A DNA stretch of 13,190 nt from an uncultured Rhizobiaceae group bacterium. Lineage in GTDB: Bacteria > Pseudomonadota > Alphaproteobacteria > Rhizobiales > Rhizobiaceae. The notes beneath the pieces are model-generated. The model worked only from the letters and a program-made list of their open reading frames with translations, had not been told where the DNA came from and did no database searches. Shown in pieces: positions 6,630 to 13,190 of the stretch. Made by a program: the position numbers and the translations under genes. The stretch spans positions 1 to 13,190 of the forward strand of contig CALDZZ010000113.1 in NCBI GenBank assembly GCA_937944075.1, read 5' to 3'. Position 1 is the stretch's first letter. Every line of letters begins with the position of its first letter.

Positions 6630-7950
6630 GCGGCAACATTTTATCCAGTTCCGGGCCATGTTCCATGCCAGTGAGTGCTTTTCTCAATGGCATGAACAAC
6701 CCTTTGCCCTTGCGGTCTGAAACCGCTTTGATTTCTGCCAGCCATTGCCCCCATGTATCTGTTGTCCAGTCTCCATCTGGCAAAACCGATTTGGCAACAG
6801 AAACAAAATCTGCATCTTCTGCATCAATCACGGGCTTTGCATTCTCAACCAGATTCCACAATTCCGCAGCTTCCGGCACTTTGGAAAGATTGTCACGAAC
6901 AGCAAGCCAAAAGGCCTCACCCCCTCCAACACCAAGACTGGCAAGTCTTCCTTTGACGTCATTGTAAGACATTTGATGTACAATTTTTTTGTTCAAACTA
7001 TCCAGCTCTGAAGGCGCAAACTTGGCAGACGACTTTGTGACAGAGGTAGGGTCGAATTTTGCTGCCAGTTCTTTCATCTCAGAAAGTGCTTCAACAGGAC
7101 CAGAAGTACCTGTCAGCACTGCAAGACAAGCTACCGCCATTGGTTCATACCCTTCTTCCGCAAGCGTATGAATAGAAAGCGAGCCAAGACGTTTTGACAA
7201 TCCTTCACCGCTTTCAGTCGTCAACAAGTTATGATGACCACAGATTGGCGGGGTTGCACCCAATGCCTTGAAAATTGCTATCTGCGCACCGGTATTGGTC
7301 ACATGGTCATCACCTCGGATAATATGGGTTATTCCCATATCAATATCATCTACGACACTCGGCAACGTATAAAGCCAGGAACCATCTGCCCGAATGAGCA
7401 CCGGGTCCGACATGGAGGCCAAATCGACAGTCTGACGACCGCGAATTACGTCATCCCATGTTTCTTCGGTTCTCTGGGTTTCAAACGGATTGTCCTTGTA
7501 ATTGGGAAGCAAAAACCGCCAATGAGGTTTCAACCCTTCTGCTTCAAGTTCCTTGCGTTGCTCGTCATCAAGTTTCAAAGCGGAACGGTCGTATATCGGT
7601 GGCTTGCCGCGAGCAGCAAGGCGTTTGCGCTGGCGATCAAGTTGATCTGGGGTTTCATAGCAAGGGTATAATAATCCTGCATCCTTGAGTTTTTGTGTTG
7701 CAGCTTCATGTTGTTCTGCGCGATCAGATTGACGCTCAACAATATGTGGCTTGATGCCGAGCCAATCAAGATCACGCGCAATACCGTCCGCATATTCCTG
7801 TTTGGAGCGTTCCTTGTCAGTATCATCAAAGCGAAGTACAAACTCTCCGTCATTCTGCATGGCAAAAAGCCAATTGATCAGCGCAGGACGGGCATTTCCA
7901 AGGTGAATATTACCAGTCGGGGATGGTGCGAAGCGAACTCTGACAGTCAT
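6592..7950 (-). CDS. gltX: Glutamyl-tRNA synthetase
   Basis: This class Ib aminoacyl-tRNA synthetase charges tRNA-Glu with glutamate. Where GlnRS is absent, as is usual in alphaproteobacteria, one GluRS may also charge tRNA-Gln for GatCAB. At 452 residues it is full length. The ATP-binding HIGH motif is H16-L-G-N19 in APSPTGNIHLGNAR. The KMSKS equivalent is GLSKR (250-254) with catalytic K253. Other typical stretches are RFDDTD (40-45), DIDMGITHIIRGDDH (202-216) and the terminal MLPLIGRERTLDRL. The anticodon-binding region after about 300 is present, so it is not the truncated Glu-Q-tRNA(Asp) synthetase. Alphaproteobacteria often carry two GluRS paralogues, and I cannot say which this is. The gene lies 17 bases downstream of the MFS gene, so they probably share a transcript. 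Confidence 0.95.
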   Translation of the reverse strand: MTVRVRFAPSPTGNIHLGNARPALINWLFAMQNDGEFVLRFDDTDKERSKQEYADGIARDLDWLGIKPHIVERQSDRAEQHEAATQKLKDAGLLYPCYETPDQLDRQRKRLAARGKPPIYDRSALKLDDEQRKELEAEGLKPHWRFLLPNYKDNPFETQRTEETWDDVIRGRQTVDLASMSDPVLIRADGSWLYTLPSVVDDIDMGITHIIRGDDHVTNTGAQIAIFKALGATPPICGHHNLLTTESGEGLSKRLGSLSIHTLAEEGYEPMAVACLAVLTGTSGPVEALSEMKELAAKFDPTSVTKSSAKFAPSELDSLNKKIVHQMSYNDVKGRLASLGVGGGEAFWLAVRDNLSKVPEAAELWNLVENAKPVIDAEDADFVSVAKSVLPDGDWTTDTWGQWLAEIKAVSDRKGKGLFMPLRKALTGMEHGPELDKMLPLIGRERTLDRLS

Positions 7951-7967
7951 AGATTAATTCCAATGGT

Positions 7968-9191
7968 TTAAGAATCGGCTTGAAGTCTAGCCTTGATTTT
8001 GCGTGATACAAACAGCATTACAACACTCGCTGCAAGGCAATAAAGACCCATTACATGTATTTGCGCAGGATATGCGACATTCAGATCAATCAGGTAGCCG
8101 GTTATACCCGGCCCAATCGCAGTACCAAATACCATCATTGCAATGATTATTGAGCGAATTGCACCCAAATATTTCGTACCATATATTTCTGGCCAAAGGG
8201 CACCGAAAAGTGTTGAGGATAAGCCATAAGAAATACCCAACAAACCCATTGAAATATAACTGCCTGAAATATCCTCAATGGTTCCCATGGCAAAGCATGC
8301 CGCGCCCAGTGGCAACAAAAAGCTTGGCAAAAGGGACACAGCAGAGAAGCGATCGACCAAATGGCCTGCAATTAACGCAAATACAAAGGTTGATATTGCC
8401 ATCACGGAAAAGGAATAAGCAAACTCGAGTTTATCCCAGCCTCGCAGATCTATAAGATGATCCTGATGAAAAAACAGTGTCGTACCTATGAATGCCGGTG
8501 CAAGAACAGCAATCAACAAAGCCCAAAAATAACGATCAGCCAGCACTTCTTTTCGAGTCCAGTTTTTCCTGGCTAGTGTGTTTGTCTCGCCATCCACGCT
8601 ATCACTTGGCAACTGCTCAACCTTCATCAGGAAGTAAATTGCCGGCAAGGCAATCAGCATCAGGAAGAGTGACGACATGGTCCAAGTCTCACGCCAGGTG
8701 AACATTACCAATGCAAAAGAATAAACGATTGGCAGAAAAGCCTCACCAGCCTGATGGCCAACAACGGCAATGGAAACAGCACGGCCACGCTGTAAACAAT
8801 ACCATTTTCCCATGGCAGTTAGGGAGATATGGGTCATCATGCCCTGCCCGAACAACCTTAAAAAATAAAGCACGATGACCAAAACAACTACAGACTTCGA
8901 AAGCCCCATAACCAGTGTGGCAGCTGCAAGGGCAGGAATGGTAAGCAGAACTGTTTTTGAAACACTGATATGATCAACAATCTTACCCAGAAATGGCAAC
9001 GTCAGCGCACTGCCAAGCGTGGCAAGCATGTATGTTAATCCGAATTCACCATTACTAAGATCATACTCTTGGCGAATTGCACCGCCAGACAGGGAAATAA
9101 AGAAAGTCTGCCCGAAAGAGGAAAAAAATGTCAGCAGAAAACCACCCAGCAGCCATCGTATATTTTGCGACATGAATGAAAAGAAACTCAT
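7968..9191 (-). CDS. MFS transporter, 12 membrane segments
   Basis: This 407-residue inner-membrane protein belongs to the major facilitator superfamily. Hydrophobic segments run through the whole length in two halves around a hydrophilic central loop (about 192-218). Motif-A-like loops GKIVDHISVSK (69-79) and GHLVDRFSAVS (276-286) sit between segments 2-3 and 8-9. The pattern looks closest to monocarboxylate or oxalate/formate-type facilitators, but the substrate cannot be read from the sequence. The ATG at 9191 lacks a clear ribosome binding site. M7 is an alternative start and has none either. A short leader of about 18 bases from an upstream extended -10 promoter would fit the first ATG. 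Its position before gltX probably reflects shared transcription rather than function. Confidence 0.88.
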   Translation of the reverse strand: MSFFSFMSQNIRWLLGGFLLTFFSSFGQTFFISLSGGAIRQEYDLSNGEFGLTYMLATLGSALTLPFLGKIVDHISVSKTVLLTIPALAAATLVMGLSKSVVVLVIVLYFLRLFGQGMMTHISLTAMGKWYCLQRGRAVSIAVVGHQAGEAFLPIVYSFALVMFTWRETWTMSSLFLMLIALPAIYFLMKVEQLPSDSVDGETNTLARKNWTRKEVLADRYFWALLIAVLAPAFIGTTLFFHQDHLIDLRGWDKLEFAYSFSVMAISTFVFALIAGHLVDRFSAVSLLPSFLLPLGAACFAMGTIEDISGSYISMGLLGISYGLSSTLFGALWPEIYGTKYLGAIRSIIIAMMVFGTAIGPGITGYLIDLNVAYPAQIHVMGLYCLAASVVMLFVSRKIKARLQADS

Positions 9192-9215
9192 GCCCGGGCT
9201 TTAAACCATAAAGTG

Positions 9216-9224
9216 ATTATAGCA
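9216..9224 (-). promoter_or_regulatory. Extended -10 promoter for the MFS-gltX transcript
   Basis: On the minus strand the sequence reads TGCTATAAT: a perfect TATAAT (9216-9221) with the TGn extension. No good -35 is visible, which extended -10 promoters can tolerate. Transcription would start near 9209 and leave about 18 bases before the MFS ATG. This would uncouple MFS-gltX from the genes upstream. Confidence 0.5.
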
Positions 9225-9269
9225 AGTGAATTTTTGTAAGAAGGAAACGGCCTTTTTTGACTGAAATCC

Positions 9270-9650
9270 CTATGACTGAGGCTTGCCGTCTGTAATTTCA
9301 TACCAGTCAGGCTTGTCGTCGACATATATGTGCTTGGCAATCTCCAGCCCTGAAGGCCCATCGATTGACCCCGCAAGAATAGAAGTAAAATCATCTTTTT
9401 CATGTTTCCAAAAAAGAGACGAGCCACATTCGCCACAAAACCCGCGTCCTGCTTCGGGGGTTGCATGATACCATTTCAAACTCGAGCCATGAATGGTGAG
9501 ATTGACATCATCTGCTGCTGTTGCAGCAAAATATAATCCACTTTGTTTTCTGCACTGGCTACAATGACAAGCCAGAATTGGACGCATCTCGCCTTTAGCC
9601 TCCCAGGTCACACCACCACAATTGCAAGAACCTTTGGTTACTTTGGTCAT
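9270..9650 (-). CDS. GFA-family zinc-binding protein (glutathione-dependent formaldehyde-activating enzyme-like)
   Basis: This small 126-residue cytoplasmic protein has the complete cysteine pattern of the GFA/CENP-V fold: C9xC11, C28xC30xxC33 and C72xxC75, which bind structural and substrate-side zinc. GFA domains were named after Paracoccus Gfa, proposed to speed S-hydroxymethylglutathione formation. Most family members are uncharacterised, and a role here in formaldehyde or thiol chemistry is only inference. The start was set at ATG 9650 rather than the longer TTG frame from 9662. A strong GGGAGGA ribosome binding site lies four to five bases before this ATG and overlaps those extra codons. 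An intrinsic terminator for the upstream DAHP synthase gene ends right before this ribosome binding site. The gene is 78 bases upstream of the MFS gene on the same strand. Confidence 0.88.
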   Translation of the reverse strand: MTKVTKGSCNCGGVTWEAKGEMRPILACHCSQCRKQSGLYFAATAADDVNLTIHGSSLKWYHATPEAGRGFCGECGSSLFWKHEKDDFTSILAGSIDGPSGLEIAKHIYVDDKPDWYEITDGKPQS

Positions 9651-9660
9651 TCTTCCTCCC

Positions 9661-9695
9661 AAAAAAAACGGGCATCATAAACTGATACCCGTTTT
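9661..9695 (-). terminator. Rho-independent terminator of the DAHP synthase gene
   Basis: On the minus strand AAAACGGG-T-ATCA pairs with TGAT-G-CCCGTTTT around a 5-base loop, giving a 12-pair stem with one mismatch. The right arm runs into eight consecutive T residues (9661-9668). It begins 22 bases past the DAHP synthase stop. This is the clearest terminator in the window. It ends directly against the Shine-Dalgarno sequence of the GFA gene. Confidence 0.85.
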
Positions 9696-9717
9696 ACCAG
9701 TTATTCAAAAAGATGGT

Positions 9718-11097
9718 CTAGGCAGAAGCGGCAAGGCCTTCACTACCCACGTCACGATCTTCTTGTAGAAGTTCAGCAATCAAAAATGCCAGCTCAAGAG
9801 ACTGGTTCGCATTCAGACGAGGGTCACAATGTGTGCGATAGCGCGACCCAAGATCATCAGCCGTTACTTCCTTTGCACCGCCTGTACACTCGGTCACATC
9901 CTGGCCGGTCATTTCAAAATGGACGCCGCCCGCATAGGTACCTTCCGACTTGTGAATTTCAAAGAAGCTTCTCACTTCTGACAACACGTAATCAAATGGG
10001 CGGGTTTTATAACCACCAGCAGAAATCGTATTGCCGTGCATTGGATCACAGGACCAAACGACATTCTTTCCCTCACGTTCAACTGCGCGGATAAGGTCAG
10101 GCAAATGTTCGCCCACTTTTTCATGTCCAAAGCGATTGATTAGCGTCAGGCGCCCTGCCTCATTATTTGGGTTCAAAATATCACACAGTTCTAGCAATCC
10201 GTCTGCTGTCATGGAAGGACCACACTTGAGGCCAATCGGGTTTTTGATGCCACGGAAATATTCCACATGTGCATGATCCGGCTGGCGAGTCCTATCGCCA
10301 ATCCAAAGCATGTGACCAGAAGTTGCATAATGATCGCCAGACGTTGAATCTGTTCTGGTCAGAGCCTCTTCATACCCAAGCAGAAGAGCTTCATGACTGG
10401 TGTAAAAATCAGTTTCACGCAAACGGGGGTGATCTTCGGGAGAAAATCCGATTGCCTTCATGAAGCGCAAGGCTTCTCCCAACCGATCAGCCAGTTCCTT
10501 GTAACGTTCACCTGCAGGGCTGTCAGTAACGAAACCAAGTGTCCAGGCATGAACATGCTCCAGATTTGCGTACCCACCCTGAGCAAATGCTCTGATCAGG
10601 TTCAGCGTTGCAGCAGATTGACGATAAGCCATGATCTGACGTTCAGGATCAGGCATACGGGATGCTTCATCAAATTCGATACCATTGATAATATCACCAC
10701 GATAACTTGGAAGCTTAACATCATCCTTTGTTTCAAAATCGGATGATCTTGGCTTCGCGAATTGGCCAGCAATACGACCAACTTTAACGATCGGCTTTGA
10801 GGCGCCATAGGTCAGGACAACAGACATTTGCAAGAATAAACGGAAAAAGTCCCGGATGTTGTCTGCACCATGTTCAGCAAACGCTTCTGCGCAGTCACCA
10901 CCCTGAAGAAGGAATGCACGTCCCTCTGCAACTTCAGCCAATTGGTTTCTCAAGGCTCTCGCCTCACCGGCAAAAACCAACGGCGGATAAGATGAAAGAC
11001 GCTCTTCAACTATGTTGAGTGCATCCTGATCCGTATATTCCGGAACCTGAATAATCGGTTTTGATCTCCAGGAATTCGGTGTCCATTTTTGTGCCAT
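9718..11097 (-). CDS. aroG: 3-deoxy-7-phosphoheptulonate (DAHP) synthase, class II
   Basis: The enzyme condenses phosphoenolpyruvate with erythrose 4-phosphate to form DAHP, the first step of the shikimate pathway to aromatic amino acids. It belongs to the class II (plant/Mycobacterium) family, unrelated in sequence to E. coli AroF/G/H. Positions are from the chosen start. Metal ligands fit C69 in LQGGDCAE, H354 in WSCDPMHGNT, E396 in GGVHFEMTGQD and D425 in THCDPRLNANQ. Substrate-binding stretches include KVGRIAGQFAKPRS (105-118) and GLKCGPSM (289-296). The frame is open up to 11208, but M38 of that longer frame (ATG at 11097) gives 459 residues, the usual family length. It starts MAQKWTPNSWRSKPI and has AGGG eight bases upstream. 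Its transcript appears to end at the terminator at 9661-9695. Confidence 0.95.
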   Translation of the reverse strand: MAQKWTPNSWRSKPIIQVPEYTDQDALNIVEERLSSYPPLVFAGEARALRNQLAEVAEGRAFLLQGGDCAEAFAEHGADNIRDFFRLFLQMSVVLTYGASKPIVKVGRIAGQFAKPRSSDFETKDDVKLPSYRGDIINGIEFDEASRMPDPERQIMAYRQSAATLNLIRAFAQGGYANLEHVHAWTLGFVTDSPAGERYKELADRLGEALRFMKAIGFSPEDHPRLRETDFYTSHEALLLGYEEALTRTDSTSGDHYATSGHMLWIGDRTRQPDHAHVEYFRGIKNPIGLKCGPSMTADGLLELCDILNPNNEAGRLTLINRFGHEKVGEHLPDLIRAVEREGKNVVWSCDPMHGNTISAGGYKTRPFDYVLSEVRSFFEIHKSEGTYAGGVHFEMTGQDVTECTGGAKEVTADDLGSRYRTHCDPRLNANQSLELAFLIAELLQEDRDVGSEGLAASA

Positions 11098-11132
11098 TGG
11101 TTTTACCCTATATGTTATGTTTTTACATCGAC

Positions 11133-11155
11133 GACAGCCAATAAGCCTGACTGTC
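11133..11155 (-). promoter_or_regulatory. Hairpin in the DAHP synthase leader
   Basis: In minus-strand RNA, GACAGUCA pairs with UGGCUGUC around a 7-base loop: eight pairs, one of them G-U. It falls just after the predicted transcription start and about 35 bases before the ATG. No U-tract follows and I see no leader peptide, so it is not a classical attenuator. It could affect RNA stability. Confidence 0.4.
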
Positions 11156-11166
11156 CTAATCGAAAC

Positions 11167-11195
11167 TTTATAGCGGCATTGTGAAAACTTTTCCA
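11167..11195 (-). promoter_or_regulatory. aroG: Candidate promoter of the DAHP synthase gene
   Basis: On the minus strand TGGAAA (11190-11195) and TATAAA (11167-11172) are exactly 17 bases apart. They match the sigma-70 consensus at four and five of six positions. Transcription would start near 11160 and give a leader of about 60 bases. Confidence 0.5.
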
Positions 11196-11197
11196 CA
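11180..11197. repeat. Inverted repeat TGTGAAAA/TTTTcCACA in the divergent promoter region
   Basis: TGTGAAAAC-TTTT-C-CACA is an 18-base inverted repeat with one bulged base. It covers the proposed -35 of the DAHP synthase promoter and overlaps a possible -35 (TTGTGA, 11179-11184) for the opposite strand. This placement suits an operator acting on both divergent genes. No regulator gene is nearby. Confidence 0.4.
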
Positions 11198-11250
11198 GGA
11201 TTATGCAATGAATGACATTTTGATTTTGAAGCAATCTCAGAAGTAAACGT

Positions 11251-11276
11251 GCTAGGTAAAAGCAGATTTATCTAGC
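11251..11276 (+). promoter_or_regulatory. Leader hairpin just upstream of the GST-like gene
   Basis: GCTAGGTAAA (11251-11260) and TTTATCTAGC (11267-11276) can form a 10-pair stem, with one G-U pair, around the loop AGCAGA. It ends about five bases before the AAGGA ribosome binding site of the GST-like gene. It could be an RNA structure in the leader or, as DNA, an operator. No U-tract follows, so a terminator is unlikely. Confidence 0.5.
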
Positions 11277-11294
11277 GCTTGAAGGATTGAAACA

Positions 11295-12239
11295 ATGACT
11301 AGCCCAGAAGAAGAAATTATTCTTCACAATTATCCGCAGTCTCCAGTTGCAGAAAAGGCGCGTGTTGCCTTTGGCATAAAGGGTATAAGCTGGAGAGATG
11401 TGGAAATTCCACGCATTGTACCAAAGCCGTTTCTAACACAACTAACAGGCGGTTACCGCCGGACTCCTGTCGTCCAAATCGGGGCAGATATCTATTGTGA
11501 CAGCCAATGCATCATTCATGAACTGGAACGTCGTTTTCCAACGCCAACCTTCTATCCAACAAAGGACGCAGGCCTTGCATGGGCCTTGAGCCGCTGGACA
11601 GATGGGGAATTTTTCAATCAGGCCGTACAAATTGTGCTTGGTTCAAATATGGAAGACCTACCGGCCGAGTTTGCAGAAGACAGGGGTCGCCTTTACATGG
11701 GTCCCAACTGGGCAGAGGAACTTAAAAAGGCAAACAGCAACCTGCCTCATCTCGTAGCGCAAATCAGAACACCGTTTGACTGGTTAAATTCTCAATTGTC
11801 AGATGGCAGAAAATTCCTGTTTGGAGATAATCCTGCGGCTATCGATGCACAAATATACTATGTGGTCTGGTTTCTGCGTGGCAGATGTGTCCAGGGCCCT
11901 GCTCTCTTGTCAGAATTTCCGGAACTCGAGCGTTGGGAAAATCATGTGCGCGAATTGGGACACGGTACTTCCAGTACCATGTCACCACAAGACGCCATCA
12001 AGCGCGCCAGTGAATGTGAACCGATCAATCTTTCAGATGCCGATGACCATGACCCTCAGGGACTTGCCAAAGGCATGAACGTTGAAATCTCACCTGATGT
12101 GGATGGTGGAGAACAACCTGTCACAGGTTCTGTCATTGCAAGCAACAGTAAAACCATCACAGTTCATCGCAAAGATGAAGAAGCCGGCAATCTGCATATT
12201 CATTTCCCAAGGGCTGGCTATAAGGTCACTATTCTATAA
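11295..12239 (+). CDS. Glutathione-S-transferase-like protein with extra C-terminal beta-rich domain
   Basis: The 314-residue protein begins with a thioredoxin-like GST N-terminal domain (about 7-82). YPQSPVAEKAR (13-23) is in the catalytic position, with S16 as the likely glutathione-activating residue. RRTPVVQIGADIYCDSQ (55-71) holds the cis-proline P58 and the glutamyl-binding turn. An all-helical C-terminal domain follows (about 92-225), including FGDNPAAIDAQIYYVVWF. GSTs usually end near 200-230 residues. Here about 60 more follow (255-314), polar and rich in predicted beta strand, including GMNVEISPD, ITVHRKDE and HIHFPRAGYKVTIL. I do not recognise that tail. The ATG has AAGGA eight bases upstream. 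It is the first gene of a probable operon with the SDR and aminotransferase genes. The substrate is unknown. Confidence 0.85.
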   Translation: MTSPEEEIILHNYPQSPVAEKARVAFGIKGISWRDVEIPRIVPKPFLTQLTGGYRRTPVVQIGADIYCDSQCIIHELERRFPTPTFYPTKDAGLAWALSRWTDGEFFNQAVQIVLGSNMEDLPAEFAEDRGRLYMGPNWAEELKKANSNLPHLVAQIRTPFDWLNSQLSDGRKFLFGDNPAAIDAQIYYVVWFLRGRCVQGPALLSEFPELERWENHVRELGHGTSSTMSPQDAIKRASECEPINLSDADDHDPQGLAKGMNVEISPDVDGGEQPVTGSVIASNSKTITVHRKDEEAGNLHIHFPRAGYKVTIL

Positions 12240-12286
12240 CATGGCGCTATCGTGTTAGAATCGATGAAAAATGAACGAGGAATGAT

Positions 12287-13030
12287 ATGCTCGACCCTAA
12301 TAAACCTGTTGTTGTAGTCACTGGCGCAAGTCGCGGCATTGGCCACGGCATTGTCAAACACTTCTATGACCAGGGCTGGGAAGTTATCACAATGGCCAGA
12401 ACGTCCTTTTCCACCCAATGTCCATGGGCTGAAGGCATCATCAAGCATATCCGTGTTGATTTGTCAGATACGAAATCCATAGAAACAGCTTGTCGGGAAC
12501 TGCAAACAAAACTGGATGGTCGAGGCCTGAACGCATTGGTGAATAATGCAGGCATTTCTCCAAAAGGCGAGAATGGCTCACGCCTTGATGCAACACAAAC
12601 ATCGGTTGAAACATTCATGGCAGTCCAACAGGTAAATCTGATTGCACCCCTAATGCTCGCACAAAATCTGTTGGAGCCACTGAAAATTGCAAAAGGCTCT
12701 ATCGTCAATGTTTCATCCATTGCTGCCCATCATGTGCATGATTTTGCCGGAGCGGCTTATGCAATTTCAAAGGCCGGACTTTCTACCCTCACCCGCGAAC
12801 TGGCGCATGAGCTTGGAGAGACAGGCATCCGCGTTAATGCAGTGGCCCCTGGCGAAATTGCCACCTCCATTCTCTCACCCGGCACCGACGAACTTGTTCA
12901 AACAGACGTACCGATGAAGCGCCTGGGGCGTCCTATGGAAGTTGCTGAAGTAGTCTATTTTTTGGCTAGCGAACACGCTTCTTATGTGACAGGCTCAGAA
13001 ATACATATCAACGGTGGACAACACATCTAA
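12287..13030 (+). CDS. SDR-family NAD(P)-dependent oxidoreductase, classical type
   Basis: The 247-residue protein has every classical short-chain dehydrogenase feature: the cofactor loop TGASRGIG (12-19), D58 in RVDLS, NNAG (86-89) and the tetrad N117, S144 (NVSSIAA), Y158 and K162 (YAISK). It also has VNAVAPGEIAT (183-193) and a closing YVTGSEIHINGG (233-244). Residue R16 in the cofactor loop hints at NADP(H) but is not decisive. The family includes 3-oxoacyl-ACP reductases and many sugar, steroid and alcohol dehydrogenases. Being upstream of an aminotransferase suggests a catabolic keto/hydroxy-acid step, but that is inference. It starts 47 bases after the GST-like gene behind a clear GAGGA ribosome binding site and ends 12 bases before the aminotransferase. 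Unlike the SDR at 1492-2271, its active site is intact. Confidence 0.93.
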   Translation: MLDPNKPVVVVTGASRGIGHGIVKHFYDQGWEVITMARTSFSTQCPWAEGIIKHIRVDLSDTKSIETACRELQTKLDGRGLNALVNNAGISPKGENGSRLDATQTSVETFMAVQQVNLIAPLMLAQNLLEPLKIAKGSIVNVSSIAAHHVHDFAGAAYAISKAGLSTLTRELAHELGETGIRVNAVAPGEIATSILSPGTDELVQTDVPMKRLGRPMEVAEVVYFLASEHASYVTGSEIHINGGQHI

Positions 13031-13042
13031 AAGGCCGAACCC

Positions 13043-13190
13043 ATGAACTATATGCCAAACTCACAAGAAGCACGCGACATAGCGTTTCACATGCATAGTT
13101 ACACCAATGCTATGGCTCATGCTGAAATGGGTCCCATGATCATGGAACGTGGCGAAGGCATTCATGTCTATGATAATAATGGCACTAAAT
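13043..13190 (+). CDS. Class III aminotransferase, N-terminal fragment
   Basis: The frame opens at ATG 13043, nine bases after AAAGG, and runs off the right edge with 49 codons visible. It reads MNYMPNSQEARDIAFHMHSY, then ends with GPMIMERGEGIHVYDNNGTK. This is the typical opening of class III PLP aminotransferases annotated as aspartate aminotransferase family or omega-amino acid-pyruvate transaminase: a helix with a His-x-(Tyr)-Thr-Asn stretch, then ERGEG-I-x-VYD-x-x-G. The catalytic lysine lies beyond the window. These enzymes move amino groups from omega-amino acids, beta-alanine, GABA, polyamines or related amines to pyruvate or 2-oxoglutarate. The 12-base spacing after the SDR gene indicates translation from the same message. 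Confidence 0.82.
   Translation, partial: MNYMPNSQEARDIAFHMHSYTNAMAHAEMGPMIMERGEGIHVYDNNGTK

Noticed and set aside
6653..6676. Small GGCCATG/CATGCC hairpin after the DUF2865 stop
   Set aside because: It lies in gltX coding sequence, is short with a bulge, and has no T-tract.
7231..7671. 146-codon open frame on the plus strand inside gltX
   Set aside because: It is antisense to a highly conserved synthetase gene, has unlikely composition and no ribosome binding site context. It is a shadow frame.
9241..9258. AAGG-AAACGG-CCTT followed by Ts, looking like a plus-strand terminator
   Set aside because: The stem is only four pairs, no plus-strand gene precedes it, and the minus strand has no T-tract after it.
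9651..9662. Longer N-terminus (four extra residues from TTG 9662) for the GFA protein
   Set aside because: Those codons are the GGGAGGA ribosome binding site of the ATG at 9650, and family members begin near that ATG.
10393..10746. 117-codon plus-strand frame inside the DAHP synthase gene
   Set aside because: It is antisense to conserved coding sequence, with no recognisable domain.
11098..11208. 37-residue N-terminal extension of the DAHP synthase
   Set aside because: It would cross the proposed promoter and leader hairpin, it does not look like family sequence, and the ATG at 11097 gives the normal length with a good ribosome binding site.
1..13190. Mobile elements, CRISPR arrays, tRNA/rRNA genes, toxin-antitoxin or defence genes
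   Set aside because: I looked for repeats, cloverleaf structures, transposase or integrase motifs and small gene pairs and found none that could be supported.

Overview
The window looks like ordinary chromosomal DNA from an alphaproteobacterium, most likely a moderately AT-rich member of the Hyphomicrobiales (Rhizobiales), perhaps a marine or host-associated lineage. The pointers are a C-terminal fragment resembling the giant Rhizobiales growth-pole protein (GPR/RgsE, often annotated kinesin-like), a DUF2865 exported protein, a malic enzyme fused to a phosphotransacetylase-like domain, a class II DAHP synthase and the short type of glutamyl-tRNA synthetase. This assignment rests on recognising protein families by eye. 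No search was run. There is no tRNA, rRNA, insertion sequence, integrase, phage gene or CRISPR array, and no gene-free stretch longer than about 200 bases.

Layout. Positions 2-355 hold the 3' end of the large coiled-coil protein on the plus strand, facing a catabolic-type threonine dehydratase on the minus strand (376-1356). A 135-base divergent region leads to a short-chain dehydrogenase/reductase with a degenerate active site (1492-2271) and then the malic enzyme hybrid (2319-4628), both plus. The malic enzyme ends exactly where a convergent Sel1-repeat membrane protein ends (4629-5327, minus). A second divergent region precedes a Cys-rich, highly basic exported DUF2865 protein (5499-6629, plus), whose last 38 bases overlap antisense with the end of gltX (6592-7950, minus).

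The minus-strand block from 11097 down to 6592 runs DAHP synthase (aroG type II), GFA-family zinc protein, MFS transporter, gltX. It is probably not one transcript. A strong intrinsic terminator (9661-9695) follows the DAHP synthase gene, and an extended -10 promoter (9216-9224) precedes the MFS gene. On the other side of a 197-base divergent regulatory region, a plus-strand operon carries a glutathione-S-transferase-like protein with an extra C-terminal domain (11295-12239), a canonical SDR oxidoreductase (12287-13030) and the start of a class III aminotransferase (13043 to the window edge).

Most genes are housekeeping or central metabolism: amino acid catabolism, malate to pyruvate, entry to the shikimate pathway, tRNA charging. 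I did not find a clear new defence, mobile or biosynthetic system. The parts most worth a second look are regulatory and architectural: the hairpins and inverted repeats in the 11098-11294 divergent region, the terminator that abuts the GFA ribosome binding site, the antisense gene overlap, two enzymes or domains with lost catalytic residues, and the uncharacterised DUF2865 and GST-fusion proteins.
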